Source of the DNA: Heyndrickxia acidicola
GTDB lineage: Bacteria > Bacillota > Bacilli > Bacillales > Bacillaceae_C
Length of the DNA stretch: 64,000 nt
Direction: 5' to 3'
Assembly (NCBI RefSeq): GCF_001636425.1
Contig: NZ_KV440953.1
Span: 1,004,847 to 1,068,846, forward strand
The notes under the pieces: model-generated
The model's input: only the letters and a program-made list of their open reading frames with translations
Told to the model about the DNA's origin: nothing
Database searches by the model: none
Part shown: in pieces, positions 42,443 through 50,709 of the stretch
Layout of the letters: each line of letters opens with the position of its first letter
Position numbering within the stretch: position 1 is the stretch's first letter
Program-made: the position numbers and the translations under genes

Positions 42443-42925
42443 TTACAAGCTTTTCTTCAATTCCTCAATTTGTTCCAAATGGCGTTTTTCATGAAGTCCT
42501 ACAAAAGGAATCCATTGTCTTATGCTCATAGGTCCAAATACCGGGTGCATAAATGACTTTTGATCAAGCATAAATGGATCAGCTTCGTTACAGACCTCTA
42601 TCAGCTTCGTCCTTGCATTTTGAAGTTTTTGTTTTACTTCACTCAACGTTTGAAATTTGTCTGATGGCCTTGCATAAGCAGGAGCCTGTATTTTTGTAGA
42701 CCTGTCCAGCGCAAGATGTATAGGTTTATTGTCTGCTGGCTGACTTTCCTCATTTTTCAATTCAACAGCAATGCTTTTTGTAACCGCAGTTTCAGTTAAA
42801 TAAAGATGTTCAAGAATCTGGATGATGCTCCAATGATCCTTTTCAACCTGCTTATTCAATTGTTCATCTGAAAGTCCATCCACTGCTTTCCAAAGCTCTT
42901 CTCTAATTTGCTGATTTTCGTCCAT
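42443..42925 (-). CDS. DinB-superfamily protein (YfiT/DUF664-like)
   Basis: A 160-residue four-helix-bundle protein. The three metal-ligand histidines of the family are visible: IIQILEHLYLTE in helix 2, and a VGLHEKRHLEQIEEL pair near the C-terminus, after the MSIRQWIPF turn. DinB-like proteins in Bacillaceae include thiol transferases that use bacillithiol (BstA) and many of unknown role. It is cytoplasmic. The start ATG follows GGAGTAATTA. Confidence 0.8.
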   Translation of the reverse strand: MDENQQIREELWKAVDGLSDEQLNKQVEKDHWSIIQILEHLYLTETAVTKSIAVELKNEESQPADNKPIHLALDRSTKIQAPAYARPSDKFQTLSEVKQKLQNARTKLIEVCNEADPFMLDQKSFMHPVFGPMSIRQWIPFVGLHEKRHLEQIEELKKSL

Positions 42926-43171
42926 TAATTACTCCTCCATTTGCTTTATTTATAAGTAAAATCACTTCAATCGTTAATGTATTTAAAATTGTGGGATTAG
43001 CAGCTAATTGCTCTGGAATGTCCCCTTTCATATCCAGAGAAAAGTTTCCCCTCATTTCTGTCGAGTTCTTAATTGATATACATAAAGCGGAATATTATAT
43101 TTCTCTTTAAAAATCGGATATATCGATTTGTTAATATCGAATGATTCCATTTTTATATATTAGTAAAAGGT
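42926..43171. other. Gap with no gene seen
   Basis: AT-rich sequence between the DinB gene and a small zinc-finger gene. No supported frame or repeat. Confidence 0.35.
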
Positions 43172-43324
43172 TTATAGATTTCTGCCATCTTTCTCTTTAT
43201 TTTCGTTAGCTTGACATAGAAAACAACAGATCTCTTTGTTTTCTATAATTACCCCATTAAAGAAACCATCCAAACAATAAACAGGACTTTTACAATACTT
43301 GCAATAACCTACTAACTCTTGCAT
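43172..43324 (-). CDS. Small zinc-finger-like protein (50 aa)
   Basis: A 50-residue peptide not long enough for most gene finders. ATG 43324 has GGAGG six bases upstream. It carries CKYC (residues 8-11) and CCFLC (33-37), so a four-Cys zinc ribbon is likely, with a third cysteine at 17. The remaining tail is charged (NENKEKDGRNL). There is no recognised family, but similar short CxxC-CxxC peptides are common in Bacillaceae. No partner gene in an operon. Confidence 0.6.
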   Translation of the reverse strand: MQELVGYCKYCKSPVYCLDGFFNGVIIENKEICCFLCQANENKEKDGRNL

Positions 43325-43570
43325 GTGGCCCTCCACTTTTATTAGATAATATTGTCAGTAAAACTTTGTTAACTTTTAAAGGTGAAATTCGGATATGAAA
43401 TCTACTTATTCGACGTTTTGGTGATGTATTCCTTTATTGATGTCTTAAAGTTTTTGGCACATAAGGGTTTATATTTATGAAATTCACTCTACACCAATTT
43501 ATATGGAATATTTTTCATAACGTATTAAAGAATGTTATTTGAAATGGATTAAAAAGGGGGCTAATCATAT
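43325..43570. other. Gap, no gene seen
   Basis: AT-rich sequence between the zinc-finger gene and the mhqO terminator; nothing recognised. Confidence 0.35.
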
Positions 43571-43609
43571 AAAAACGCATATATGGTCCCTATGCACCAT
43601 ATATGCGTT
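43571..43609 (-). terminator. Terminator of the mhqPO operon
   Basis: AACGCATATATGGT (43574-43587) pairs perfectly with ACCATATATGCGTT (43596-43609), followed by T's on the minus strand. It lies just after the mhqO stop. Confidence 0.85.
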
Positions 43610-43622
43610 CCAGTTTTGATCG

Positions 43623-44600
43623 TTATTTTGATTCAAGTATAAGCGGGCGAAGTTTTTCCTCAATTTGTTTACGCTGAGATTCAAGAAAAGGAGGAAGTGA
43701 CAGGTTTTCTCCAAGCCTTTCTCTGGATTCATCCACATCAAAGCCTGGTGTGTCAGTCGATAATTCAAATAAAATACCGTTTGGTTCTCTGAAATACAGG
43801 GCTTTAAAATAATACCGATCCACTTTGCCAGAATTGGGATAGCGATGAACCTGTATTCTTTCAACCCAGTAGTCATACTGCTCCTCATTTGGAATTCTGA
43901 AGGCTACATGATGCACGCCGCCGCGGCCAAGTCTTTCCTTAGGTAAGCCTGGCATTGCCTGTATGTGCACTTCTGCACCAGGGCCTCCCTCTCCGGTTGA
44001 ATATACCTCTACATCTGAAAAGCCTTTTCCCAGCAATGAAGGATAACCTCCTATATGGCGAAAGTTCAATACCTCTGTCAGTACATAAGCAGTGGGTTCT
44101 GCTGATGAAACGGTCAATAAAACCGACCCAAGGCCTAGGATAGCATGCTCATTTGGAATATCTGACTGTTCCCAGGGAACTCCCGGCTTAACTCCTTTTT
44201 CCCCATTCTCCGCTACAAGGATTAAATGGGTGCCTTCAATATCCTCAAAAGCTAGCGTATCCCTATTGGCTCTTTTGACTATTTCTTCGTGCTTCACACC
44301 CATTTCTGAGAACCTTTGTTTCCAAAAATACAGAGATTCTGAGCTTTTTACTCTCAATGAAGTGGAGGAAATACTAGATACTCCTGGGTAGGTACGTCCC
44401 AGATGCGGAATATCAAAGAATGTCAATTCTGTTCCTGGACTCCCTATCGCATCCCCGTAAAACAAATGATAGGAACTGGTGTTATCCTGATTGACACCTT
44501 TTTTTATCAAACGCATTCCCATTATTCGTGTATAGAAATCATAATTCATTTCTGCTTTTCCTGTTAAGATAGAGACATGATGCAAACCCAGTAAGTGCAT
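43623..44600 (-). CDS. mhqO: Ring-cleaving dioxygenase MhqO-like (VOC family)
   Basis: A 325-residue two-domain VOC extradiol dioxygenase. Metal-ligand pattern: GLHHVSILTG at the start of domain 1 and GVHHVAFRIPNEEQYDYW at the start of domain 2, with FREPNGILFELSTD later. It opens thiol-adducted or reduced quinone and catechol rings, lowering toxicity. The start is probably ATG 44600 (GTG 44612 is possible; AAGGAAG precedes both). It is the second gene of an operon with the DoxX protein and lies under two MhqR-type operators. In B. subtilis the MhqR regulon contains mhqO and mhqP, supporting the symbol. Confidence 0.83.
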   Translation of the reverse strand: MHLLGLHHVSILTGKAEMNYDFYTRIMGMRLIKKGVNQDNTSSYHLFYGDAIGSPGTELTFFDIPHLGRTYPGVSSISSTSLRVKSSESLYFWKQRFSEMGVKHEEIVKRANRDTLAFEDIEGTHLILVAENGEKGVKPGVPWEQSDIPNEHAILGLGSVLLTVSSAEPTAYVLTEVLNFRHIGGYPSLLGKGFSDVEVYSTGEGGPGAEVHIQAMPGLPKERLGRGGVHHVAFRIPNEEQYDYWVERIQVHRYPNSGKVDRYYFKALYFREPNGILFELSTDTPGFDVDESRERLGENLSLPPFLESQRKQIEEKLRPLILESK

Positions 44601-44671
44601 CTTCTTCGCCACTTCCTTCCTGCAAATGTTAAAAGGTTGTATAACCATACTGAGATTAAAGTTATCAGTAA

Positions 44672-45070
44672 TTAAAAAATGAGAGCATCTAAAGAAAAGG
44701 AACCTGCACCTGTAATTGCAATACCAATTGCAACTGCTAAAACCGCTAGATTGTATTCATAACCATTTTGAGTGGACCAGTATCCGTTCGGGCCATGAAC
44801 CTTAACAATGGCTGCAAGCATTGTTAAGGCAATCAATATGCCAGCAATCGGAGTCATCAGTCCTAGCGCAAATAGCAATCCTCCTACTAATTCCATTAAT
44901 CCAGCTATAATGGCCATCGCAATTCCAGGCTTCATGCCAATTGATTCAAACCAGCCGCCTGTACCTTTTACACCATGACCGCCAAACCATCCAAAAAGCT
45001 TTTGAGCACCATGCCCCACAAATGACAATCCAAAAACCAGTCGAATAATTAATAGTCCTAAACTTAACAT
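44672..45070 (-). CDS. mhqP: DoxX-family membrane protein MhqP-like
   Basis: A 132-residue membrane protein with four hydrophobic helices. DoxX features are present: LIIRLVFGLSFVGHGAQKLF at the start, FGGHGVKGTGGWFESIG, then a GLMELVGGLLFALGLMTPIAGI run. The family, called MhqP in B. subtilis, is an accessory to quinone detoxification. ATG 45070 follows GAGGAGG. It is the first gene of the mhqP-mhqO operon, with a consensus promoter and two operator copies upstream. Confidence 0.85.
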   Translation of the reverse strand: MLSLGLLIIRLVFGLSFVGHGAQKLFGWFGGHGVKGTGGWFESIGMKPGIAMAIIAGLMELVGGLLFALGLMTPIAGILIALTMLAAIVKVHGPNGYWSTQNGYEYNLAVLAVAIGIAITGAGSFSLDALIF

Positions 45071-45091
45071 ATTTATCCTCCTCATAAAATT

Positions 45092-45109
45092 TATCTCGAA
45101 TTCAAGATA
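45092..45109 (-). promoter_or_regulatory. MhqR-type operator, proximal copy
   Basis: TATCTCGAATTCAAGATA: an imperfect palindrome whose left half matches the known MhqR box (TATCTCGAATTCGAGATA). It lies 22 bases before the mhqP start codon. Confidence 0.75.
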
Positions 45110-45183
45110 AATAGATAAAAAAACTGCAAAAATGAAATAATAATTAATACCAGTAAATTAATAGTAATTGTCTTGATTTTATT

Positions 45184-45201
45184 TATCTCGAATTCAAGAT
45201 A
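45184..45201 (-). promoter_or_regulatory. MhqR-type operator, promoter copy
   Basis: The identical 18 bases TATCTCGAATTCAAGATA, placed directly after the -10 element (45202-45207), where a bound repressor would block initiation. Confidence 0.82.
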
Positions 45202-45230
45202 ATTATAAAACGATGCTTTGTATTTGTCAA
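45202..45230 (-). promoter_or_regulatory. Consensus sigma-A promoter of mhqPO
   Basis: On the minus strand TTGACA (45225-45230), a 17-base spacer and TATAAT (45202-45207): a perfect consensus promoter. This strong promoter, with the operator on its transcription start, implies tight repression. Confidence 0.88.
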
Positions 45231-45338
45231 AGACTTTTTTTAATCAATTTAAAATGTCTGGATACTTTAAAATCCCTAAAAATAATAAGTCGAATAAAAT
45301 ATGGTACACTTTCAGTATGAAATAAAAGACAAGGATGG

Positions 45339-46139
45339 ATGCTCAAAATGACAAATTATAAAATACTTTTTTTAGACATAGATGGAACAACTTTAACACC
45401 TGATGATACCATACAGGCCTCCACTAAAGATGCGATCAGGCAAGTAAAGGAAAAGGGTCTCGAAGTATTTTTAGCCACAGGCCGCCCCCTTCATGAAATT
45501 CAGGATATTGCAAAGGAGCTCGACATCCATTCCTACATTGGTTATAACGGTGCTTATGCTACATACAAAGGGAAGGATGTTCTAAAAGAATATATGAGTC
45601 CATTCTTAATTGAAGACTACTTAAAAACTGCAAAAGCTCATCATCAGGAAATGGTTCTGTATACAAGTGAACAAAATGCATTTACAGCTCCTTTTGAAGA
45701 AGCATCTGTAAAAAAGTTTATCCGTGCATTTCATTTAAAACAAAACACGCGCTTCCAAGAGGAAATGAAGCATTCTATTCTAGGGATCACTCTTTTAAAT
45801 GTAAACAAGGAGAGCATCCCATTATATGAAGAAAATTATGATCTACATTTATCACAAGTAAATGTAGAGGGATTAAAAAAACATTATGATGTCATTCGGG
45901 ATAATGTAAACAAGGGCTTTGCAGTTGAGCAAATTTTGAAGCAGCTGGGTATTCCTCCTCAAGCTACCATCGCTTTTGGCGACGGTATGAATGATAAAGA
46001 GATGCTGGAGACCGCTGGTGAAGGATTTGCTATGGGGAATGCACACCCAGATCTTTTTCAATATGCAAAGCATAGAACAACAAATGTAACAGACTCCGGA
46101 ATTTATAATGGTTTGAAATCGTTAGGGCTTGTAAAATAA
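45339..46139 (+). CDS. Cof-type HAD-superfamily phosphatase
   Basis: A 266-residue haloacid-dehalogenase hydrolase of subfamily IIB. Motif I is FLDIDGTTL (residues 10-18), motif II ATGRP, motif III a Lys before the C-terminal, and motif IV GDGMNDKEML (about 215-224). Between them lies the alpha/beta cap of the Cof type. These enzymes dephosphorylate sugar phosphates, FMN or PLP with broad range. The start could be ATG 45339 or ATG 45348; AAGGATGG fits the latter slightly better. Monocistronic, ending in a terminator. Confidence 0.85.
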   Translation: MLKMTNYKILFLDIDGTTLTPDDTIQASTKDAIRQVKEKGLEVFLATGRPLHEIQDIAKELDIHSYIGYNGAYATYKGKDVLKEYMSPFLIEDYLKTAKAHHQEMVLYTSEQNAFTAPFEEASVKKFIRAFHLKQNTRFQEEMKHSILGITLLNVNKESIPLYEENYDLHLSQVNVEGLKKHYDVIRDNVNKGFAVEQILKQLGIPPQATIAFGDGMNDKEMLETAGEGFAMGNAHPDLFQYAKHRTTNVTDSGIYNGLKSLGLVK

Positions 46140-46152
46140 CACATCAAAAAGT

Positions 46153-46190
46153 AAAAAGGACTCATTACACACAGGAAGTCCTTTTTGTGA
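46153..46190 (+). terminator. Terminator of the Cof-type phosphatase gene
   Basis: AAAAAGGACT (46153-46162) pairs with AGTCCTTTTT (46177-46186), loop of 14, with T's at its 3' arm. Confidence 0.65.
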
Positions 46191-46275
46191 AATTAATTTT
46201 TAATCAATGTAGTCTATGTCTAGCTTTAGCGCATTTCAGCTATCAAATGAGCATTGAGTTAAGCTTTTCTCCCGC

Positions 46276-47139
46276 TTACTCTTTTAACGATTCAATGGCC
46301 TGCATTACGGTAGCATATGTTTTAAAAGATGAGAAATCAATGCCTTCGCGAGCTACTCTTTCGGCAAGCTCTGAACGAATTCCAGTCATGATGACCTGAA
46401 TGCCCAGCAAGCGCAATACGTCATAGAGATTAAAAATATGGCCTGCTATATCCGTATCAATGGTAACAATACCAGAAAAGTCAATAATTAAACAGGTTAT
46501 GGAAAGCCTTGGGATTTTCGGAACTACTTTATTCATTAAATGCTGGGAACGGTCCGCATCAATAGCGCCAATCAAAGGAAGTACCGCAATGCCGTCTTGT
46601 ATCGGTACGACTGGTGTCGAGAGTTCATTAATTTCATTCTGATTCTGTTTTAATATTTCATCATTTCGTCGTTCAAAAGCAAAAATCGTTTCATTTATGC
46701 TCAAGTCCAGCATATGGTCAACTTTTTTGATGATTGATACTATTTCTTTCGTCCCTAATTCGTACTCCATCCCAATCTGCAGAATATAATCTGCAAACAC
46801 CATTCTAGTATCGGGATACCTCACAAAAATAGTTGAAATCCTTTCCTGAGAGGAAGCAGCACGCTCACCATTTCCTTTGCTCCATTCAATAAGTGCCTGA
46901 GGGTCTGTTTCCTCATTGCACACAAGTGCCTCACCTAAAAACTCAAAGAATTCCTCATACATGATCTTTGCCATGTCTATTTCTTCCTTATCGACTTTAA
47001 AAGGGAATTTAAAAATAATATCCTCGACCAGCTGATTAGCCAATGGTTTAGAATTTCTAATAAAATATTCAGATATTTTTACATATCCATCCATGGTTCT
47101 CACTATCCCATCTATGTTGTTATATATGATTTCGTACAT
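46276..47139 (-). CDS. RsbR-family stressosome protein with STAS domain
   Basis: A 287-residue protein. The C-terminal STAS domain (about 175-285) is clear: VVPIQDGIAVLPLIGAIDAD, then a CLIIDFSGIVTIDTDIAGHI region, the DFSG phosphorylation loop, and DVLRLLGIQVIMTGI. The N-terminal half is the helical sensor-like domain of RsbR co-antagonists. Stressosomes, built with RsbS and RsbT, relay stress to sigma B. The D-type paralog (YqhA/RsbRD) seems nearest by wording. The first ATG (47139) has no ribosome site; an inner ATG at 47091 is a possible start. No rsbS/rsbT is nearby. Confidence 0.83.
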   Translation of the reverse strand: MYEIIYNNIDGIVRTMDGYVKISEYFIRNSKPLANQLVEDIIFKFPFKVDKEEIDMAKIMYEEFFEFLGEALVCNEETDPQALIEWSKGNGERAASSQERISTIFVRYPDTRMVFADYILQIGMEYELGTKEIVSIIKKVDHMLDLSINETIFAFERRNDEILKQNQNEINELSTPVVPIQDGIAVLPLIGAIDADRSQHLMNKVVPKIPRLSITCLIIDFSGIVTIDTDIAGHIFNLYDVLRLLGIQVIMTGIRSELAERVAREGIDFSSFKTYATVMQAIESLKE

Positions 47140-47284
47140 AATTGGTTGTTTTACTAAATGATCTGCTAAAAGTAGCCTTCTACCTGTCTATATTTTAACG
47201 AAAATTACTAAAAATAAAAACCCTTAATTTGAAGAGGCAGAAAAGGCCCATGCTAGAATGGAAACACTAAATATTTTAGTACTT
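47140..47284. other. Short intergenic gap
   Basis: Contains the leader of the rsbR-like gene and the 3' side of the radical SAM gene. No structure was recognised. Confidence 0.3.
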
Positions 47285-48097
47285 TTATTCTTCAAATCCT
47301 TTTATACTTATTAAGGTATCTATAGCAGGAAACTCTTCTTTTAGTCTTTGCATAACATGCCTGTATACATGAGGCCCGTACCAGCTTTCCAGGCCATTGT
47401 CTTCATAAATTTTTCTGATTCCCAGCCTCTCCGTTCGTTTACCCCTTGATCCGTCACCCATGAAAAAATCATCGATGATAGCTCTATTGGTAGCATCCCT
47501 AAGGCGTTTCGGGAATTTACTGGACGACGGAAGCAGAGGTGAGACTGCCGCCTGTGTGGGTATTCCTGCTTCAGTAATCGTCTTTAGAGCCTTTAAACGA
47601 GCTTGAATGGGTGGAGCGGACGGAGAAAATAACTTGCGAATTTTATCAATATCCGTTTCAACCGTCATACTGATACGAACGGAACTACCCAGTTTTTTAA
47701 ATAAATCTATATCTCTTGCAACAAGGGGTGAACGGGTCTGCACCAATAAAAAATCCGGGGGATTCTTCACCATAACTTCCAGTAGACTCCTTGTAAGCTG
47801 CTTCTTATATTCAATGGGCTGATAGGGATCTGTAGAAGAACTCATAAAAATACGTACTTCTCCTTTTTTCCGCGCTTTAGCCAGCTCTTTTTCCAAAAGC
47901 TCCTTCGCATTTTCCTTTATATCAATCCACGTGCCCCATTCTTCATCACGAAACACCCCTACCGGAAGCTGTCTCACATAGCAATATGAACAGCCAAATG
48001 CACAACCGCTGTATGGATTCAATGAATGCGTAAATACGGATAAAACACCTGTGCCCTTCGTCAAGATACTCTTGCTGACAATTCCCTTGATATTCAC
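47285..48097 (-). CDS. Spore photoproduct lyase-family radical SAM protein
   Basis: A 270-residue radical SAM enzyme. The cluster motif CAFGCSYCY gives CxxxCxxC at Cys 32, 36 and 39, and the context HSLNPYSGCAFGCSYCYVRQ belongs to the SplB-like family. It lacks the longer N-terminal domain of true SplB, so it is a relative (SPL family) and need not repair spore photoproduct. The GTG at 48097 is preferred because GGGGTGAAGG precedes it. It lies just after a terminator that closes ytxJ, so it may rely on read-through or its own promoter. Confidence 0.82.
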   Translation of the reverse strand: MNIKGIVSKSILTKGTGVLSVFTHSLNPYSGCAFGCSYCYVRQLPVGVFRDEEWGTWIDIKENAKELLEKELAKARKKGEVRIFMSSSTDPYQPIEYKKQLTRSLLEVMVKNPPDFLLVQTRSPLVARDIDLFKKLGSSVRISMTVETDIDKIRKLFSPSAPPIQARLKALKTITEAGIPTQAAVSPLLPSSSKFPKRLRDATNRAIIDDFFMGDGSRGKRTERLGIRKIYEDNGLESWYGPHVYRHVMQRLKEEFPAIDTLISIKGFEE

Positions 48098-48120
48098 ACC
48101 TTCACCCCTTCGTGTATGCC

Positions 48121-48156
48121 AAAAAGCTTGCTTCAATTACTATAAGCAAGCTTTTT
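48121..48156 (-). terminator. Terminator of ytxJ
   Basis: AAAAAGCTTGCT (48121-48132) pairs perfectly with AGCAAGCTTTTT (48145-48156). On the minus strand the 3' arm ends in TTTTT. Confidence 0.75.
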
Positions 48157-48187
48157 AACAATATTAATATTCGTCTCTTAGTGCAGG

Positions 48188-48514
48188 TTACTGTCCAACT
48201 GCCTTTTCAATTGCATCCTTGGTAATATTCCAGTGGGAGGCATTCCATTCCACACGATCATTTTCTAAAAGAAAAATTTGGGGAGATTCATGCTTAATCC
48301 CAAATATTTCTGTAATTTTGTTTGAAACAGGTCGGTCCTCTATCACTTTAACAAGCGCAGCAGGAATATCCTTACTGGCTGTAAACGATTGAAATTCCTT
48401 ATAAGCATTGGCGCTTATAGGACATGTTGTACTATGCTTAAAAAGCAGTTTTTTACCTGGTTCTTGAACAAAGGCATTCAACTCTTCTTCTGACTGAAGA
48501 TGTTTTAAAGACAT
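48188..48514 (-). CDS. ytxJ: Bacillithiol-system monothiol bacilliredoxin YtxJ (BrxC-type)
   Basis: A 108-residue thioredoxin-fold protein. The active site is FKHSTTCPISANAY with a single Cys (TCPIS), the hallmark of YtxJ/BrxC. It removes bacillithiol from mixed disulfides or acts as a redox sensor. Bacillithiol is a thiol of Firmicutes, so this gene supports a Bacillaceae host. ATG 48514 is preferred because AAGGAGGAAGC is upstream; the ATG at 48538 lies further. Monocistronic with a strong terminator. Confidence 0.88.
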   Translation of the reverse strand: MSLKHLQSEEELNAFVQEPGKKLLFKHSTTCPISANAYKEFQSFTASKDIPAALVKVIEDRPVSNKITEIFGIKHESPQIFLLENDRVEWNASHWNITKDAIEKAVGQ

Positions 48515-48668
48515 ATAGCTTCCTCCTTGTTTTTCCATCCAAATGTTATGTTCTACAAAGAATATCGTTTAATCGTTTACTTAACTTTATCACAAAAATT
48601 AATCGAAATTCCAATCATTCGTCCTGAACAGGCTAAGTGAATGGGACGAAAGCAAAAAAATAATCAAA

Positions 48669-49436
48669 CTAATCTTCTTTCTGCCTTTCTTCTAAAACAA
48701 GGCTGGCTCCCGCCTCCTCGATGGCTGGATCAAAATATTGAATAACCTGTACAAATTCACGGAGTTCCACTTCACCCTTTTTGGTAAGATAATATGTACC
48801 CCTTTTAACCCTTTCAAACCATCCGTAGTAATTTTTATTTAATATAGATAACGTCTTGTCACCTGTTCCCATTTGCCTTAAAATCTTTGGCGATAATGGT
48901 CCATATCGTTCCAGACACCTGGCAATATGAATGCATGCTTCTTTGTATGCGGTCATGATTTTGGTATTGCTGCTTCCTCCTATATTATAATCGCCGTGCC
49001 TTCCTTTTATTTCAGACAGCAGTGCTATTCTTTTTTTCTTGCCCTGCTGCAGGCTTCTTTTGCGATTAAATTCACCTGGGTGAAGCTTGATTTCCATTGT
49101 TGTTCCGCTCTTTTGAAAAGATACGAGAATAAGTCCAAGCTCCAGTCTTTTAATTAAATGGCAAATATCCATCCACTTTTTTGACCGGAGATTATAGGAC
49201 GGTTTAGGTACGGCTATATAGACTTGATCGGTTATGCGCTGTCTTTTTGCAGCCTGAACTAAAAGCTCAATATTTAAATGAAGCTTTAATTCTACTATAA
49301 TCAACTCATTTTCCTTAACTGCCGTTAAATCACAGTCATTCACTTCACCGTACACATCATATCCAAGCTTTTTAAAATGCTGTTGTATCGGCTTATATAA
49401 ATCTACCTCGTATCTTTTTACCTTATTCGCTGCCAT
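48669..49436 (-). CDS. DUF2161 family protein, PD-(D/E)xK phosphodiesterase-like
   Basis: A 255-residue protein of DUF2161. The PD-(D/E)xK-like core appears near the start: GYDVYGEVNDCDLTAV and LIIVELKLHLNIELLVQA (about 20-65), where D, E and K match the nuclease fold. The C-terminal half looks like a winged-helix domain (YGPLSPKILRQMGTGDKT, then WFERVKRGTYYLTKKG), so DNA binding is likely. Many Bacillaceae carry it; no defence genes are next to it, and no activity is established. Confidence 0.8.
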   Translation of the reverse strand: MAANKVKRYEVDLYKPIQQHFKKLGYDVYGEVNDCDLTAVKENELIIVELKLHLNIELLVQAAKRQRITDQVYIAVPKPSYNLRSKKWMDICHLIKRLELGLILVSFQKSGTTMEIKLHPGEFNRKRSLQQGKKKRIALLSEIKGRHGDYNIGGSSNTKIMTAYKEACIHIARCLERYGPLSPKILRQMGTGDKTLSILNKNYYGWFERVKRGTYYLTKKGEVELREFVQVIQYFDPAIEEAGASLVLEERQKED

Positions 49437-49700
49437 TTCATTACAACTCCTGAATCTTTGTCAAAAATAAAGATTGTTTTCGGATAGATCGTTTCTTTTT
49501 GTACAAAAAATCAATCCGTATGCTGCCTATCTTTACGGTATCTTTTTTGTTAACTATTTAAAGAATATAATATAGAGCCTGTATTTTTTATTTTTTTATG
49601 TCAAATAGCAACAAAGTTTACAAAAAAATCCTTAATAAAAATTCTGCCAATAAATATAATCTTTCTGGAAAAACTACTATAGAATTGCAAACGATAGGAG
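49437..49700. other. Gap between divergent genes
   Basis: AT-rich. It must hold the promoters of the DUF2161 gene and the gene at 49712; the upstream codons of the longer frame (from 49598) are Asn/Lys-rich and lack a ribosome site, so the region is taken as non-coding. Confidence 0.4.
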
Positions 49701-49711
49701 ATGATTGCTAC

Positions 49712-50206
49712 ATGAAAAAAATAGTTCAATGTTTGTTCATTACCACTATATGCTCGAGTTTTTTTATATTAAATGTTAAAGGAGACATTATAAACAGACA
49801 GAATAACAGAATCCATTTTAACATACTGGCTCCTAAGAAGGTTGAAAAAGATTGGCGTGTTCATGTCCAAGCTGTACCGAATGGCAGAGATCCTTCTACC
49901 CATAAAGTCATTTTTAGATTTATGGATAAAAATTTCAGATACTTAATCCTTGGAATGGAAGAAAGCAAGCAGGAAAATCGCCGCCTTTCTGTTCCAAGAG
50001 GAGGGGAGGAGGTTCATTTTAACGGACAAACAGGCATCTTTATGAAATGGGATAATTCCGGAGAAATGAACCGAGACGGCAAATCTGTATCCGGTGGGCT
50101 TCTAGAATGGAACCAGGATGGAACTCATATTAAGATGGCTAGCGCAAAGCTTACAAAGGCACAGCTAATTAGGCTTGCGGCATCCTGCCAAACACTTTCA
50201 GACTAA
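49712..50206 (+). CDS. Secreted/anchored protein, DUF4367-like C-terminus
   Basis: A 164-residue protein with an N-terminal hydrophobic signal or anchor (KKIVQCLFITTICSSFFILNV). The C-terminal 80 residues follow the DUF4367-like pattern: HFNGQTGIFMKWDNSG, then GGLLEWNQDGTHIKMASAKL and TKAQLIRLAASC, in which the mature part predicts alternating strands. The ATG at 49712 is preferred because GGAGATGATTG precedes it; the longer frame is Asn-rich and unsupported. Such proteins are often linked to sporulation or the cell envelope. Assignment is tentative. Confidence 0.55.
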   Translation: MKKIVQCLFITTICSSFFILNVKGDIINRQNNRIHFNILAPKKVEKDWRVHVQAVPNGRDPSTHKVIFRFMDKNFRYLILGMEESKQENRRLSVPRGGEEVHFNGQTGIFMKWDNSGEMNRDGKSVSGGLLEWNQDGTHIKMASAKLTKAQLIRLAASCQTLSD

Positions 50207-50347
50207 AAAGGCTGACCGCCATAATAGATTCGTCTATCAGCTAGTTCTTTATTTTCATTTCATTACTATATCAATGGACAATCAAACAATCATTCCTTCT
50301 ATTTCGTCATAGTATGTGGATAAATTGATGAAAGGAATGAATTAAGA

Positions 50348-50545
50348 ATGGAATCTCACTGTTTATGCTGCAGGCTTCTTGAAATTTCAAAAAAAAATAT
50401 CCGCTGTATCAAGCGAATTCATAAGGAAGTTCACCACTCCCTTATGCGAGTATGCGATTCTGGTACACCTTGTTTACCATGCAGAATTGGTAAAATAGTA
50501 TTGGAGACTACAGAAGATATATTTCCTTGCTTAAAGAGCTGTTAA
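50348..50545 (+). CDS. Possible Cys-rich small protein (65 aa)
   Basis: A 65-codon frame with nine Cys (HCLCC, C20, C36, CLPC, C61 and C65). It has AAGGAATGA nine bases before the ATG and ends just before a hairpin. The composition is unusual, but the frame is short and unrecognised, so it may be a chance ORF. If real, the CxxC pairs suggest metal or disulfide binding. Confidence 0.35.
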   Translation: MESHCLCCRLLEISKKNIRCIKRIHKEVHHSLMRVCDSGTPCLPCRIGKIVLETTEDIFPCLKSC

Positions 50546-50585
50546 TCCTAGTAAATCGAAACGCCTGCTCTCTTTCTTCATCACA

Positions 50586-50629
50586 AAAAAGGATGTATCC
50601 TAAGCACATAAACAGGGTACATCCTTTTT
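50586..50629. terminator. Hairpin between convergent genes
   Basis: AAAAAGGATGTA (50586-50597) pairs perfectly with TACATCCTTTTT (50618-50629), loop of 20 bases. A/T arms provide U tracts both ways. Confidence 0.65.
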
Positions 50630-50650
50630 CTATGGATAATCTCTTTAGCC

Positions 50651-50697
50651 CACTAAAGGGGTCAGACCACTTTTGCGCTTTAAAGCACAAAAGTATA
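50651..50697. repeat. Degenerate copy of the GGGGTCAGACCCC hairpin family
   Basis: AAAGGGGTCAGACCACTTTTGCG is followed by TTTAAAGCACAAAAGT. It shares the core with the hairpins at 15213 and 17409 but the pairing is broken, suggesting decay. Confidence 0.55.
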
Positions 50698-50709
50698 TTC
50701 CTGTTGGCT

